From Marixanthomonas sp963974425 (GTDB lineage Bacteria; Bacteroidota; Bacteroidia; Flavobacteriales; Flavobacteriaceae): a stretch of DNA of 64,000 bases. The translations under genes and the position numbers were made by a program. Under the pieces are notes generated by a model that searched no databases, was not told the DNA's origin, and worked only from the letters and a program-made list of their open reading frames with translations. The DNA lies in contig NZ_CAXBCK010000004.1 of the NCBI RefSeq assembly GCF_963974425.1, forward strand, positions 31,796 to 95,795, read 5' to 3'. Positions 8,003 through 16,658 of this stretch are shown here, piece after piece; the stretch's first letter is position 1, and every line of letters starts with the position of its first letter.

Positions 8003-8863
8003 TTAATTTTTAAATGTTACAATTTCTTCTTTTAATGTACAAGCATCAATTACTTCTGAAACTGTAATTTGTAATGCTTCAGGCAATTTGTTTTCTTTTG
8101 GTAAAATTGCTCTGTATATATCTACGTTAGTACTATAAACTGTCTTAAATATAGGCATTTTACGACCAATTTTTGCAGCAATTTCCGTAAAAAGATCGTC
8201 GTGGTGAATAACATCGCTACTCGCCAAATGAAATATCCCAGTTTGATTTTTATTTATAATATAATGTATTTGTTGCGCTATTTTATCTTCAGTAATAACA
8301 CTAACAATATGTTTAGGAAACACCTCAAAAGCAGCGTTATGCTTCATACTTTGTCGTAACTGTATTAGAGTTGGCGAATTTACTCCTAGAACTAATGGCA
8401 ATCGTAATACAGCGGTTTGAAAAGGCAACTGTTCTTGCAATAGTTTTTCTGCGGAAATATTAAACCTCCCAAATCTACTTTCAGCAATTGGTTTATCATA
8501 TTCGTACCCTGGATAATTACGTTCTCCATCAAAAATTTCAGAAGAAGAAAAATAGAATATTTTACTTTCTGGAAAACGTTCTGCACATAAACAAATTTCA
8601 CGAAGCATATTCAATCTGTCAATATAATTTCCGGCTACTGAAACAATAATAAAACGAGGTTTCACTTTATCGAGAATAGGAGTGATGCTATCTTTCTCTA
8701 CGCAATACCGGTAAAAAACCTGATTGTCTTTATACTCATGATGTTTTGTACAGTAGGTGCCAAACACATCAAAATAGGAGGTTAGGTCTTTATAAATCGC
8801 GTTACCTATAAAGCCGCTGGCACCCAAAATAAGGATTCTGTTATGTATTGTTTTGGTATTCAA
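8003..8863 (-). CDS. RmlD-like extended SDR protein with altered catalytic site
   Basis: 286 residues. The N-terminus has a Rossmann loop, LILGASGFIG (residues 11-20), and a middle strand FIIVSVAGNY, as in dTDP-4-dehydrorhamnose reductase-like extended SDR proteins. At the place where the family carries Y-x-x-x-K, this protein reads FGRFN (131-135), so the catalytic tyrosine and lysine appear to be Phe and Asn. That would make it a binding or regulatory protein, or an enzyme with a different mechanism (inference; the alignment was made by eye). It lies 12 nt downstream of glutaminase and 4 nt upstream of the pterin dehydratase gene, in a minus-strand run. Confidence 0.75.
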   Translation of the reverse strand: MNTKTIHNRILILGASGFIGNAIYKDLTSYFDVFGTYCTKHHEYKDNQVFYRYCVEKDSITPILDKVKPRFIIVSVAGNYIDRLNMLREICLCAERFPESKIFYFSSSEIFDGERNYPGYEYDKPIAESRFGRFNISAEKLLQEQLPFQTAVLRLPLVLGVNSPTLIQLRQSMKHNAAFEVFPKHIVSVITEDKIAQQIHYIINKNQTGIFHLASSDVIHHDDLFTEIAAKIGRKMPIFKTVYSTNVDIYRAILPKENKLPEALQITVSEVIDACTLKEEIVTFKN

Positions 8864-8875
8864 AAAAAGAAATAT

Positions 8876-9790
8876 TTAAAAAATGGAGCGTTTCGTTTGT
8901 GTGGTGAACAGCTCCAAGGCTTGCATACCAAGGTAAGAATTTCCTTTATCATTTAATCCAGGAGCCCAACATGTTATTGTAAACTCGTTAGGTAACAAAG
9001 CTGCAATACCACCACCTACACCACTTTTACCGGGTAAGCCTACTTCAAAAGCAAACTCACCAGCTTCATCATAAAATCCGCAGGTAAGCATAATGGCATT
9101 AATACGCTTAACTTGATTTAAGGTAAGATGTGCTGTGTTTCGCATACATTTTCCTCGATTGGCAAACATGTAAAAAGCGTTGGAAAGTTGCTCACAGGTC
9201 ATTTCAATGGAGCATTGATGGAAATAAAAATCCAACACATCTTCTACTTCATTTTCAAGATTATCGAATGATTTAAGCAAATTAGCCGCAGCATAGTTAT
9301 TAAAACCTGTTTCAGATTCACTAGCTGCTACTTTTTCATTATACGAAATAGATTGGTCATTGGTTAAATCACGTACATATTGAAGAAAATCTTCTTTCGG
9401 GTTTTCTAAGTGTGAAAGCAGCATATCTGCGATTACAATTGATCCTGAATTTATCAAAGGATTTCTAGGAATTCCTTTTTCCAACTCCAACAAAGCCATA
9501 TGATTAAAAGGGTTTCCCGAAGGCTCTACATCTACACGGTCAAATATTTTGTTGCCAACTAATGGGACCGCTCTAGAAAGTGTTAACACCTTAGAGATAC
9601 TCTGTATAGAAAATGGTTTATCCCAATCGCCCGAGCCGTATTTTTCACCATCAACTAGGTTTAAAAACAAGCCAAAATTAGTATCCTTTACCTTACCTAG
9701 TTCCTGGATATAAGAAGCCACTTCACCCTTTACCGCAGAATGTTTCAAGCTGTTGGTGATGGTATCTAAAATGGCTTGGTAATCTATCAT
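8876..9790 (-). CDS. glsA: Glutaminase
   Basis: 304 residues, the size of E. coli GlsA/YneH-type enzymes. The serine-lysine pair SxxK is present as SISK (S64, K67). Conserved blocks such as EPSGNPFNHMALLE, NSGSIV and GLPGKSGVGGGI follow in the usual order. The enzyme hydrolyses glutamine to glutamate and ammonia in the cytoplasm. It begins one base downstream of the gcvT stop codon, so the two are co-transcribed, and the SDR-like gene follows within 12 nt. Confidence 0.95.
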   Translation of the reverse strand: MIDYQAILDTITNSLKHSAVKGEVASYIQELGKVKDTNFGLFLNLVDGEKYGSGDWDKPFSIQSISKVLTLSRAVPLVGNKIFDRVDVEPSGNPFNHMALLELEKGIPRNPLINSGSIVIADMLLSHLENPKEDFLQYVRDLTNDQSISYNEKVAASESETGFNNYAAANLLKSFDNLENEVEDVLDFYFHQCSIEMTCEQLSNAFYMFANRGKCMRNTAHLTLNQVKRINAIMLTCGFYDEAGEFAFEVGLPGKSGVGGGIAALLPNEFTITCWAPGLNDKGNSYLGMQALELFTTQTKRSIF

Positions 9791-9791
9791 A

Positions 9792-10874
9792 TTATTTTTT
9801 GTAAAATGGAGGCCTTACGATTGTTGCAGGAACAGCTTTTTTACGTATTTGAATAAAAATTTCGGTTCCTAATTTACTATGCTCTTTCCCAACGTAGCCT
9901 AAACCAATCCCTTTATTTAAGGAAGGTGACATAGTTCCGCTAGTTACGTGTCCTATTTTTACACCTTCAGCATCTACAATATCGTATCCTTGACGAGGAA
10001 TACCACGTTCGGTAAGTTCAAACCCAATGAGTTTTCGGGTAATACCTTCTTCTTTTTGTTTTTGTAATGCTTCTTTGTTGATAAAATCGTGGTTAAATTT
10101 TGTAATCCACCCCAAACCAGCTTCAATTGGAGAAGTAGTATCATCTATATCGTTTCCGTAAAGACAAAAGCCCATTTCTAAACGAAGTGTATCTCTAGCA
10201 GCTAAGCCTGTAGGTTTAATGCCAAAATCGGCGCCAGCCTCCATTACTTGCTCCCAAATTTGTTCTACCTCAGTGTTTTTGCAGTAAATTTCAAAACCAC
10301 CGCTCCCTGTATAACCAGTTGCACTGATAATTACGTGCTCAATACCTCCGAAATCTGAAACTTTAAAATTGTAAAAATTGATAGCACTTAAATCTTCCGA
10401 AGTTATCGACTGCATAGCTTCAATAGCTTTTGGTCCTTGAATGGCAAGTAGGGAATAATCTTCTGAAATATCCCGTAACTCAGCATTCATCGTATTATGC
10501 GAAGAGATCCAATCCCAATCCTTTTGAATGTTTGAAGCGTTTACCACTAATAACCATTTTTCAGCATTAAAACGATAAATAATCAAATCGTCAACAATAC
10601 CGCCAGTAGCATTAGGCATACAGGTATACTGTGCTTGTTCATCAACCAATTTTGAAGCATCGTTAGACCCAATTTTTTGAATGAGTTCTAACGCATTTGG
10701 TCCAGTAACTAAAAACTCGCCCATATGCGAAACATCGAAAACCCCTAGATTATTACGTACGTTTTCGTGTTCAATGGTAACGCCTTCGTATGAAACTGGC
10801 ATATTGTAACCTGCAAAAGGAACCATTTTAGCCCCTAATTGCTCATGTATGTGTGAAAGTGCAGTGTTTTTCAT
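9792..10874 (-). CDS. gcvT: Aminomethyltransferase, glycine cleavage system T protein
   Basis: 360 residues. It starts MKNTALSHIHEQLGAKMVPF, contains GVFDVSHMGEF near residue 50, and has the GYTGSGGFEIY and CLYGNDIDD blocks typical of GcvT. It transfers the aminomethyl carbon of glycine to tetrahydrofolate; GcvH and GcvP are not in the window. The start was placed at ATG 10874, because an in-frame TTG at 10895 overlaps a TACATTTG promoter box (10893-10900). It is the first gene of a minus-strand run with glsA, the SDR-like gene and the pterin dehydratase gene. Confidence 0.96.
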   Translation of the reverse strand: MKNTALSHIHEQLGAKMVPFAGYNMPVSYEGVTIEHENVRNNLGVFDVSHMGEFLVTGPNALELIQKIGSNDASKLVDEQAQYTCMPNATGGIVDDLIIYRFNAEKWLLVVNASNIQKDWDWISSHNTMNAELRDISEDYSLLAIQGPKAIEAMQSITSEDLSAINFYNFKVSDFGGIEHVIISATGYTGSGGFEIYCKNTEVEQIWEQVMEAGADFGIKPTGLAARDTLRLEMGFCLYGNDIDDTTSPIEAGLGWITKFNHDFINKEALQKQKEEGITRKLIGFELTERGIPRQGYDIVDAEGVKIGHVTSGTMSPSLNKGIGLGYVGKEHSKLGTEIFIQIRKKAVPATIVRPPFYKK

Positions 10875-10892
10875 TGTAAAAAGTTCTTTTCG

Positions 10893-10900
10893 CAAATGTA
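10893..10900 (-). promoter_or_regulatory. -7 promoter element for the gcvT operon
   Basis: On the minus strand this reads TACATTTG, an exact TAnnTTTG match 18 nt upstream of the gcvT ATG. It overlaps the alternative TTG start and so helps to decide the start codon. No strong distal TTG is seen. Confidence 0.5.
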
Positions 10901-10976
10901 TTACAATCTACAAAGGTAACGAAGAGTTTAGTTGTATGTTTTCAACATTTTAGTCTTTAAATCGATTCGGAATCTC

Positions 10977-11006
10977 TTGCTGTTATTGACACAATGAGTA
11001 CCTTTA
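10977..11006 (+). promoter_or_regulatory. Promoter for the NAD(P)HX repair gene
   Basis: TTG at 10977-10979, a 19-nt spacer, then TACCTTTA at 10999-11006 (one mismatch to TAnnTTTG). It would give a leader of about 27 nt before the GTG start at 11040. Confidence 0.4.
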
Positions 11007-11039
11007 CTAAAAAGAAAAACTTCAAAATAAATAAATTCC

Positions 11040-12572
11040 GTGAAAATATTTTCAGCCAAACAACTAAGCGAAGCCGATAAAGTAACTACCGAAAAACACG
11101 ATATTTCTTCATTAGATTTAATGGAACACGCCGGAACACAAGTGTTCAACTGGTTGCACCAACGTTTACAAGGCGCTACCGTTCCTATCCATATTTTTTG
11201 TGGCATTGGAAACAACGGTGGTGATGGTCTTGTAGTTGGTAGATTACTTATTGAAAAAGGCTACAACGTACATATATATATCGCCAATTTTACCGATAAA
11301 CGCTCTAAATGCTTTTTAATAAATTATGATCGCATTAAAGAAACAACTAAAAAATGGCCGTTGTTAATGACTTCGGAAAAAGATTTTCCTGAAATAAACG
11401 ACCAAGATATCATTATTGATGCTTTGTTTGGTATTGGACTTAACCGTCCGCCACAAGGTTGGTTAAAACCACTAATACAACACATAAATGCAAGTAAAGC
11501 GTTTACTTTGGCTATCGATATTCCAAGCGGACTCTACGCCAACCAGGCTCTGGAAGATGAAGAATCTGTAATAAAAGCAAATCATACATTAACTTTTCAA
11601 GCACCTAAGCTATCTTTCTTTTTGCCCGAAACAGGAAAGTTTGTACCTTTTTTCGATATTATTGATATTGGTCTAGATCCAGAACATCTGCATAAAATTG
11701 AACCGTTGGCCCAATTAATAGGAAAACAACAAGCGCAACAGTTTTACAAGCCCCGACAGGCTTTTGACCATAAAGGTACTTACGGTCATTCTTTAATCGT
11801 CGCTGGAAGCTATGGGAAAATAGGAGCCGCTGTATTGAGTGCAAAAGCTGCTTTTAGAACTGGAGCTGGATTAGTTACGGTTTTTGTACCAGAATGTGGT
11901 TACGATATTGTACAGACTGCTTTGCCCGAAGCGATGACGCTTAGCGATAAAGAAGACGATTTAATAACTGATATTTCCTATGAAATAGAACCATCTGCCA
12001 TCGGCATTGGAATGGGCATTGGGACACAGCCTGAAACAGTTTCCGCTTTGGAAACACTATTTAAAAACGCCAAATCTCCAATGGTGATTGACGCCGATGC
12101 GTTAAATTGTATTTCAGAAAATAAAAACTTGCTTAAAGTACTTCCGAAGCATGCTATTTTAACCCCACACCCAGGAGAATTGGAACGCTTAATAGGGGAG
12201 TGGACCGACGATTACGATAAACTGAAAAAAGCTAAGACCTTTTCAAAAAAACATGAAATAGTGTTATTGATCAAAGGTGCACACACTGCCGTAATTTATG
12301 ATAACAACCTATATATAAACACCACAGGGAATCCTGGAATGGCAACTGCTGGTAGCGGTGATGCTTTAAGTGGCGTACTTACAGGTTTGTTATCGCAAGG
12401 CTACGATCCATTATTAGCAACGGTTTTTGGAGTTTATGTACACGGAACTGCTGGTGCAATAGCTTCGCAGACTATGGGTTACGAAGCTGTAATGGCTACA
12501 GATATCATAGAAAATTTAGGCAATGCTTATATGAGTTTATTTGAGCAGCCGGAATCAGAAAGAAAAAGTTAA
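11040..12572 (+). CDS. nnrD: Bifunctional NAD(P)HX epimerase/ADP-dependent dehydratase
   Basis: 510 residues with two fused domains. The N-terminal YjeF_N epimerase domain (about 1-215) has GIGNNGGDGLV and the IDIPSGL motif. The C-terminal kinase-like dehydratase domain (about 225-500) has HKGTYGHSLIVAGS, TPHPGELERLIG and AGSGDALSGV. The protein repairs NADH and NADPH damaged by hydration, epimerising the R form and dehydrating the S form with ADP. It starts with GTG; MKIFSAKQLSEAD is the expected N-terminus. It is divergent from gcvT and ends in a bidirectional terminator. Confidence 0.95.
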   Translation: MKIFSAKQLSEADKVTTEKHDISSLDLMEHAGTQVFNWLHQRLQGATVPIHIFCGIGNNGGDGLVVGRLLIEKGYNVHIYIANFTDKRSKCFLINYDRIKETTKKWPLLMTSEKDFPEINDQDIIIDALFGIGLNRPPQGWLKPLIQHINASKAFTLAIDIPSGLYANQALEDEESVIKANHTLTFQAPKLSFFLPETGKFVPFFDIIDIGLDPEHLHKIEPLAQLIGKQQAQQFYKPRQAFDHKGTYGHSLIVAGSYGKIGAAVLSAKAAFRTGAGLVTVFVPECGYDIVQTALPEAMTLSDKEDDLITDISYEIEPSAIGIGMGIGTQPETVSALETLFKNAKSPMVIDADALNCISENKNLLKVLPKHAILTPHPGELERLIGEWTDDYDKLKKAKTFSKKHEIVLLIKGAHTAVIYDNNLYINTTGNPGMATAGSGDALSGVLTGLLSQGYDPLLATVFGVYVHGTAGAIASQTMGYEAVMATDIIENLGNAYMSLFEQPESERKS

Positions 12573-12573
12573 A

Positions 12574-12604
12574 AAAAAGCTGCCAAAACTGGCAGCTTTT
12601 TTTA
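12574..12604. terminator. Bidirectional rho-independent terminator
   Basis: AAAAAGCTGCCA and TGGCAGCTTTTT pair around a 4-nt AAAC loop. The hairpin is flanked by A and T runs, serving the converging NAD(P)HX repair gene (+) and the Omp28-like gene (-). Confidence 0.85.
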
Positions 12605-12625
12605 ATATGAAAGTTTAGTCCCTTT

Positions 12626-14326
12626 TTATCTCGCTATGATAAACTTTTTGGTAGAAACAGAATTATTATCAGTGAATTTAATAAAATAGGTTCCATTTTG
12701 TAGTGCTGAAACTTTCAATTGTTCATTTATAGCTATATTATCCTTAGATGCAACTAGCTTTCCAAGTACATCATATACTTTTAAAGAAGTACTCTCTGCA
12801 TTTTTAATATTTAAAATGTCATTAGCAGGATTAGGATAAATACTTACCTTACTAAGGTTGTTTTCATCATTAACCCCTAGTACACCATTAGATTGAAAGT
12901 TAATAATAACTTCATCTTCAAAATCTCCAGTTGTGCTGTATACAGTATTCCCATCTGAGTCAATTAAGTCAACTATTGTCCCTCCATCATTACCAGAATC
13001 TAAAAGTAAAAAAGAGTAACAGTCTTCTAATGGTAAATCAAACCTTAGGTTTACAGTAGTGTTATTTTGGTAAGGACCACCAGCATAGATAACGGTACCG
13101 TCTGGCTCTCTAATCCGCCATTTACATTGTGGTCCGTTATTATCAGTTGTTAGTTCCATAAATACAGTTCCTGTACTATTGGGAGCATCTTCAAAATTCA
13201 CCTCACTCTCATTGTTTGAGTTGTCTTCATCTGAAGGAAGTGAAATGGCAAGGGTGTTGTTGTCTTGAATATCAAATGTAATTTCTGGTAACTCGATTGT
13301 TTCGCTGTATAAGGATTCAAGGTTTCCTGTCCAAGTATATGTATTTACATCACCATTTAAAACATATTCAATATCTAATGAAGTAACAGTTTCTTGTCCA
13401 TTATTCATTATTTCAATAACAGGTGTAATACTACTGCTTCCAGTACAGGGTACTGTTATATCATCAATACTTTCAAGTACTACATCATTATTATTATCAA
13501 TACCTGTGTAGGTGGGTAATGCTCCACTACCGCTTATTATTTCCTGTTGTGTTTCAGAAATGAAAGCAACAACTTCCATATCTAAAATTTCAGTAGGAAT
13601 GTCATTATAATCTGCTGGAATAGTATAGGTAAATGTTTCATCTATAAAAGATCCTTCAGTGGTAGTGTTTATCTCGACACCCCATTGCCCAGTTATCATA
13701 TGTACAAGCCTGTGCATATGTACATACTCATCTCCCTGACCTCCACCAGTTTGTGGCCCCAAAGTATTGTTTTGCAACAAGGCAACATTCAATAAATTAG
13801 AGGTTTCTGGACTATCGCCTGTGTAATATGCTTCAACGTGAACTGTTATTTCATTATTTTGAACATTAATGGAAGTTTCAACACCAACGTTTACATAAGA
13901 CGGCTCTCCCAACGTCGTATTGCTGGTAGTGTTCCAAGTACCTCTTCCCTGTGCTGTTGCACCTGCAGGGGACCCGTTCATTTCGAATCCAGGGAAATTA
14001 TGACGGTTTACCGTACCAGAAGGGTAGCCAGCCAATTGTGATTGATTTGCAATAGCATCACCAAAAGGTGTTCTAAAGTCTGGTTGACCTGCTGAAGGAA
14101 TAGCAAAACCACCAGTATGGATATTGATTAAAAAAACATCGCCTGGATTATTGTCTTGTAGCGTTTGGGCTATTTGATGACCCTGAGGACAAAAAACACA
14201 TTTGATACCTGTGAACTCTTCTAAAATTACGTTTTTGTTTTCTGGAGACGTACCAACAATAGTTTGCCCGCACATACTCAAAACTGAAAAAACGCATACT
14301 AATAAAGCAAGTAGATTTTTAAGCAT
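12626..14326 (-). CDS. Omp28-related secreted protein with thioredoxin-like motif and T9SS sorting domain
   Basis: 566 residues. A signal peptide (1-20) is followed by an Omp28/thioredoxin-like domain with a CxxC pair in GIKCVFCPQGH (C43, C46). A beta-sandwich middle region comes next. The last 80 residues form a type A T9SS sorting domain: IYPNPANDILNI, then VYDVLGK, NGTYFIKF and KKFIIAR at the very end. It should be exported by the Sec and type IX systems and attached to the outer surface or released. The cysteine pair suggests redox or adhesive function, which is inference. It stands as a single gene with a long AT-rich upstream region. Confidence 0.88.
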   Translation of the reverse strand: MLKNLLALLVCVFSVLSMCGQTIVGTSPENKNVILEEFTGIKCVFCPQGHQIAQTLQDNNPGDVFLINIHTGGFAIPSAGQPDFRTPFGDAIANQSQLAGYPSGTVNRHNFPGFEMNGSPAGATAQGRGTWNTTSNTTLGEPSYVNVGVETSINVQNNEITVHVEAYYTGDSPETSNLLNVALLQNNTLGPQTGGGQGDEYVHMHRLVHMITGQWGVEINTTTEGSFIDETFTYTIPADYNDIPTEILDMEVVAFISETQQEIISGSGALPTYTGIDNNNDVVLESIDDITVPCTGSSSITPVIEIMNNGQETVTSLDIEYVLNGDVNTYTWTGNLESLYSETIELPEITFDIQDNNTLAISLPSDEDNSNNESEVNFEDAPNSTGTVFMELTTDNNGPQCKWRIREPDGTVIYAGGPYQNNTTVNLRFDLPLEDCYSFLLLDSGNDGGTIVDLIDSDGNTVYSTTGDFEDEVIINFQSNGVLGVNDENNLSKVSIYPNPANDILNIKNAESTSLKVYDVLGKLVASKDNIAINEQLKVSALQNGTYFIKFTDNNSVSTKKFIIAR

Positions 14327-14656
14327 AGTTGTATAATATTTAGTTATTAATATTTTAAGTTAATATTAACAAATATATAGTAAATTTAATTGTTAAAGAA
14401 ATAAAACTGTACAATTATCACACTGATAAACAACGGTTTAACCTATAGAAATAGTATGGTATTAGCTTTTAAAAGCACTTGATTTTTAAGTGTTTATAAT
14501 TTTACATATGTTTTTTTAATAAAAATGAAGTAACTATAATTTTTCTAATAAAAATTTAAATATTCTTTAACTGAGTGTTTCTATATAATGCAGCATAATA
14601 AAAATTAATTTACTTCCTTTTATTAAAGTAACCACTAAAATACTTCAGTAAATTAC
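14327..14656. other. AT-rich divergent intergenic region
   Basis: 330 nt between the Omp28-like gene (-) and hutH (+). It is very AT-rich, with no open frame of note. Apart from the hutH -7 box at its right end, I see no structured RNA or repeat in it. Confidence 0.5.
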
Positions 14657-14664
14657 TATTTTTG
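14657..14664 (+). promoter_or_regulatory. -7 promoter element for hutH
   Basis: TATTTTTG is an exact TAnnTTTG match. It contains the alternative in-frame TTG at 14662, so transcription would begin after it and the ATG at 14686 becomes the natural start. Confidence 0.5.
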
Positions 14665-14685
14665 CAGAAAATAACCCACTCATTT

Positions 14686-16197
14686 ATGCAAGAAACACAT
14701 TATATAAGCAGTGAATTGTTAGACTTATCAACTATTCAAGATATAATAACTACTAATAAACAGCTTGATCTTTCAGACGAGGCGTTATTGAACATAAAAA
14801 AATCTAAAGAATACCTTACTTCTAAAATAGAGAACAACGACAAACCTATTTATGGTATCAATACCGGTTTTGGCTCCTTGTGTAATGTGGAAATTTCTAA
14901 TGAAAACCTTTCCAAGCTACAAGAGAATCTAGTGATGTCTCACGCTTGTGGTACGGGTGATTATGTGCCAAAACCTATTATAAAATTGATGCTGTTGTTA
15001 AAAATACAATCGTTAAGCTACGGGTATAGCGGTGTGCAATTACAAACTGTCGAGCGACTTATTCTTTTTTATAATGAAAATATTCTACCGGTAATTTATA
15101 CTCAAGGAAGCCTTGGTGCGTCAGGTGATTTGGCACCATTAGCTCATTTGGCTTTACCACTTTTGGGCAAAGGAGAGGTATATTATAAAGATGAACGTGT
15201 TCCTTCAGAAGAAATATTAAAAAAATTAGATCTTAAACCTATAGTCCTTGAAGCAAAAGAAGGGTTAGCATTATTAAACGGAACTCAGTTTATGAGCGCC
15301 TATGGTGTTCATCTTTTATTAAAAAGCTATAAACTTTCGTATTTGGCCGATATGATTGGATCACTTTCAGTTGATGCGTTTGATTGCAATATGAGCCCTT
15401 TTGATCCTTTAGTGCATTTGGTAAGACCTCATACCGGTCAAATAAAAACAGCAGAACGGGTACGGGAGTTTTTGGAAGAAAGCGAATTAGGGAAGAGCGA
15501 GAAGAAGAACGTGCAGGATCCGTATTCCTTTCGATGTATTCCACAAGTTCACGGAGCTACAAAAGACACCCTAAAATTTGTACACAAAACCTTTAAAACT
15601 GAAATAAACTCGGTAACAGATAATCCTAATATTTTTATAAATGATGATAAAATAATTTCTGGCGGAAACTTTCACGGACAACCATTAGCATTGGCATTAG
15701 ATTACCTGAGTATCGCATTTGCTGAACTAGGGAATATTAGTGAGCGCCGTACATACCAATTGGTTTCTGGTTTACGCGGACTTCCAGATTTTTTAGTAAA
15801 CAATCCAGGATTAAACAGTGGTTTTATGATTCCGCAATACACGGCCGCAAGTATTGTGAGCCAAAACAAGCAATTGGCAACTCCAGCATCAGTAGATTCT
15901 ATTGTTTCTTCTAACGGACAAGAAGATCATGTGAGTATGGGAGCGAATGCCGCCACAAAAGCATTACGCGTAATCGATAATATTGAAACGGTTCTTGCTA
16001 TTGAGCTACTTAATGCTTCGCAAGCTATTGAATTTAGAAGACCGAAAAAAACCTCACCGTTATTAGAATCTTTATTAGAATCATTCAGAAAAACGGCTCC
16101 ATTTGTTGAAGAGGATAGAGTGTTGGCAAATGATATTCATGCTTCTGTAGCCTTTTTACAAAGTTTTACTATTGATAAAGACTTATTATTTAGCTAA
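14686..16197 (+). CDS. hutH: Histidine ammonia-lyase
   Basis: 503 residues from ATG 14686. The MIO cofactor triad A-S-G is present in GSLGASGDLAPLAH (A145, S146, G147), and INTGFGSL near residue 60 and the SVTDNPNIF segment are also typical. The enzyme deaminates histidine to urocanate, the first step of histidine use. No other hut genes (hutU, hutI, hutG) are nearby, so in this genome the pathway genes are scattered or the enzyme acts alone. The start was moved from a TTG at 14662, which lies inside a promoter box. A small minus-strand gene ends 2 nt after its stop. Confidence 0.95.
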   Translation: MQETHYISSELLDLSTIQDIITTNKQLDLSDEALLNIKKSKEYLTSKIENNDKPIYGINTGFGSLCNVEISNENLSKLQENLVMSHACGTGDYVPKPIIKLMLLLKIQSLSYGYSGVQLQTVERLILFYNENILPVIYTQGSLGASGDLAPLAHLALPLLGKGEVYYKDERVPSEEILKKLDLKPIVLEAKEGLALLNGTQFMSAYGVHLLLKSYKLSYLADMIGSLSVDAFDCNMSPFDPLVHLVRPHTGQIKTAERVREFLEESELGKSEKKNVQDPYSFRCIPQVHGATKDTLKFVHKTFKTEINSVTDNPNIFINDDKIISGGNFHGQPLALALDYLSIAFAELGNISERRTYQLVSGLRGLPDFLVNNPGLNSGFMIPQYTAASIVSQNKQLATPASVDSIVSSNGQEDHVSMGANAATKALRVIDNIETVLAIELLNASQAIEFRRPKKTSPLLESLLESFRKTAPFVEEDRVLANDIHASVAFLQSFTIDKDLLFS

Positions 16198-16198
16198 T

Positions 16199-16576
16199 TT
16201 ATACTGTTGATTTTTCAACAATTGAATTTATCCAACCAGTAGCTTCTTTCATAGTTTTAAAATGTTGGAATGGTTTTTTTAAGAAAATTTTCTCAACCTC
16301 GGTAGTAGAGGCTTTAATATCTTCTGGTGATACAACCGCAAAAGCCACCAAATTTTCAATTTTTGAGGTTTCAAAATAAACTCTTGGATCTACTGAATAT
16401 GAATTTACCCTTTTTGTTATATACCCGAAGTTTTTATTGACATAATATTTTGTTGCAACATTCAATAAAATATCATTGTATTCTGGTTTTACAGTAATAC
16501 CTTCATTCATTTCAAAAATTATATAATTTTCGTGAATTTCTGCTATCCCAAAATGATATGTCAGTTTTGTTATCAT
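16199..16576 (-). CDS. Hypothetical protein, STAS/SpoIIAA-like fold suspected
   Basis: 125 residues, no signal peptide or membrane helix. The alternation of short beta strands and amphipathic helices (for example NLVAFAVVSPEDIKAS, then FLKKPFQHFKTMKEATGWI at the end) resembles SpoIIAA-like/STAS domain proteins that are frequent in Flavobacteriaceae. The assignment is from overall pattern only. Its gene converges with hutH (stop codons 2 nt apart) and lies downstream of clpC after an 83-nt gap. Confidence 0.65.
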   Translation of the reverse strand: MITKLTYHFGIAEIHENYIIFEMNEGITVKPEYNDILLNVATKYYVNKNFGYITKRVNSYSVDPRVYFETSKIENLVAFAVVSPEDIKASTTEVEKIFLKKPFQHFKTMKEATGWINSIVEKSTV

Positions 16577-16658
16577 AAAAAAGAAGTTAAATAAAGATAC
16601 AAAAAAAATACCGTGCCTACCCTAACTCAATAAACACGGTATCTAAATTCTAATTAAA

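Noticed and set aside
10928..11215. Minus-strand frame of 95 residues opposite the start of the NAD(P)HX repair gene
   Set aside because: It covers the promoter and first codons of a well-supported gene and has no recognisable protein features.
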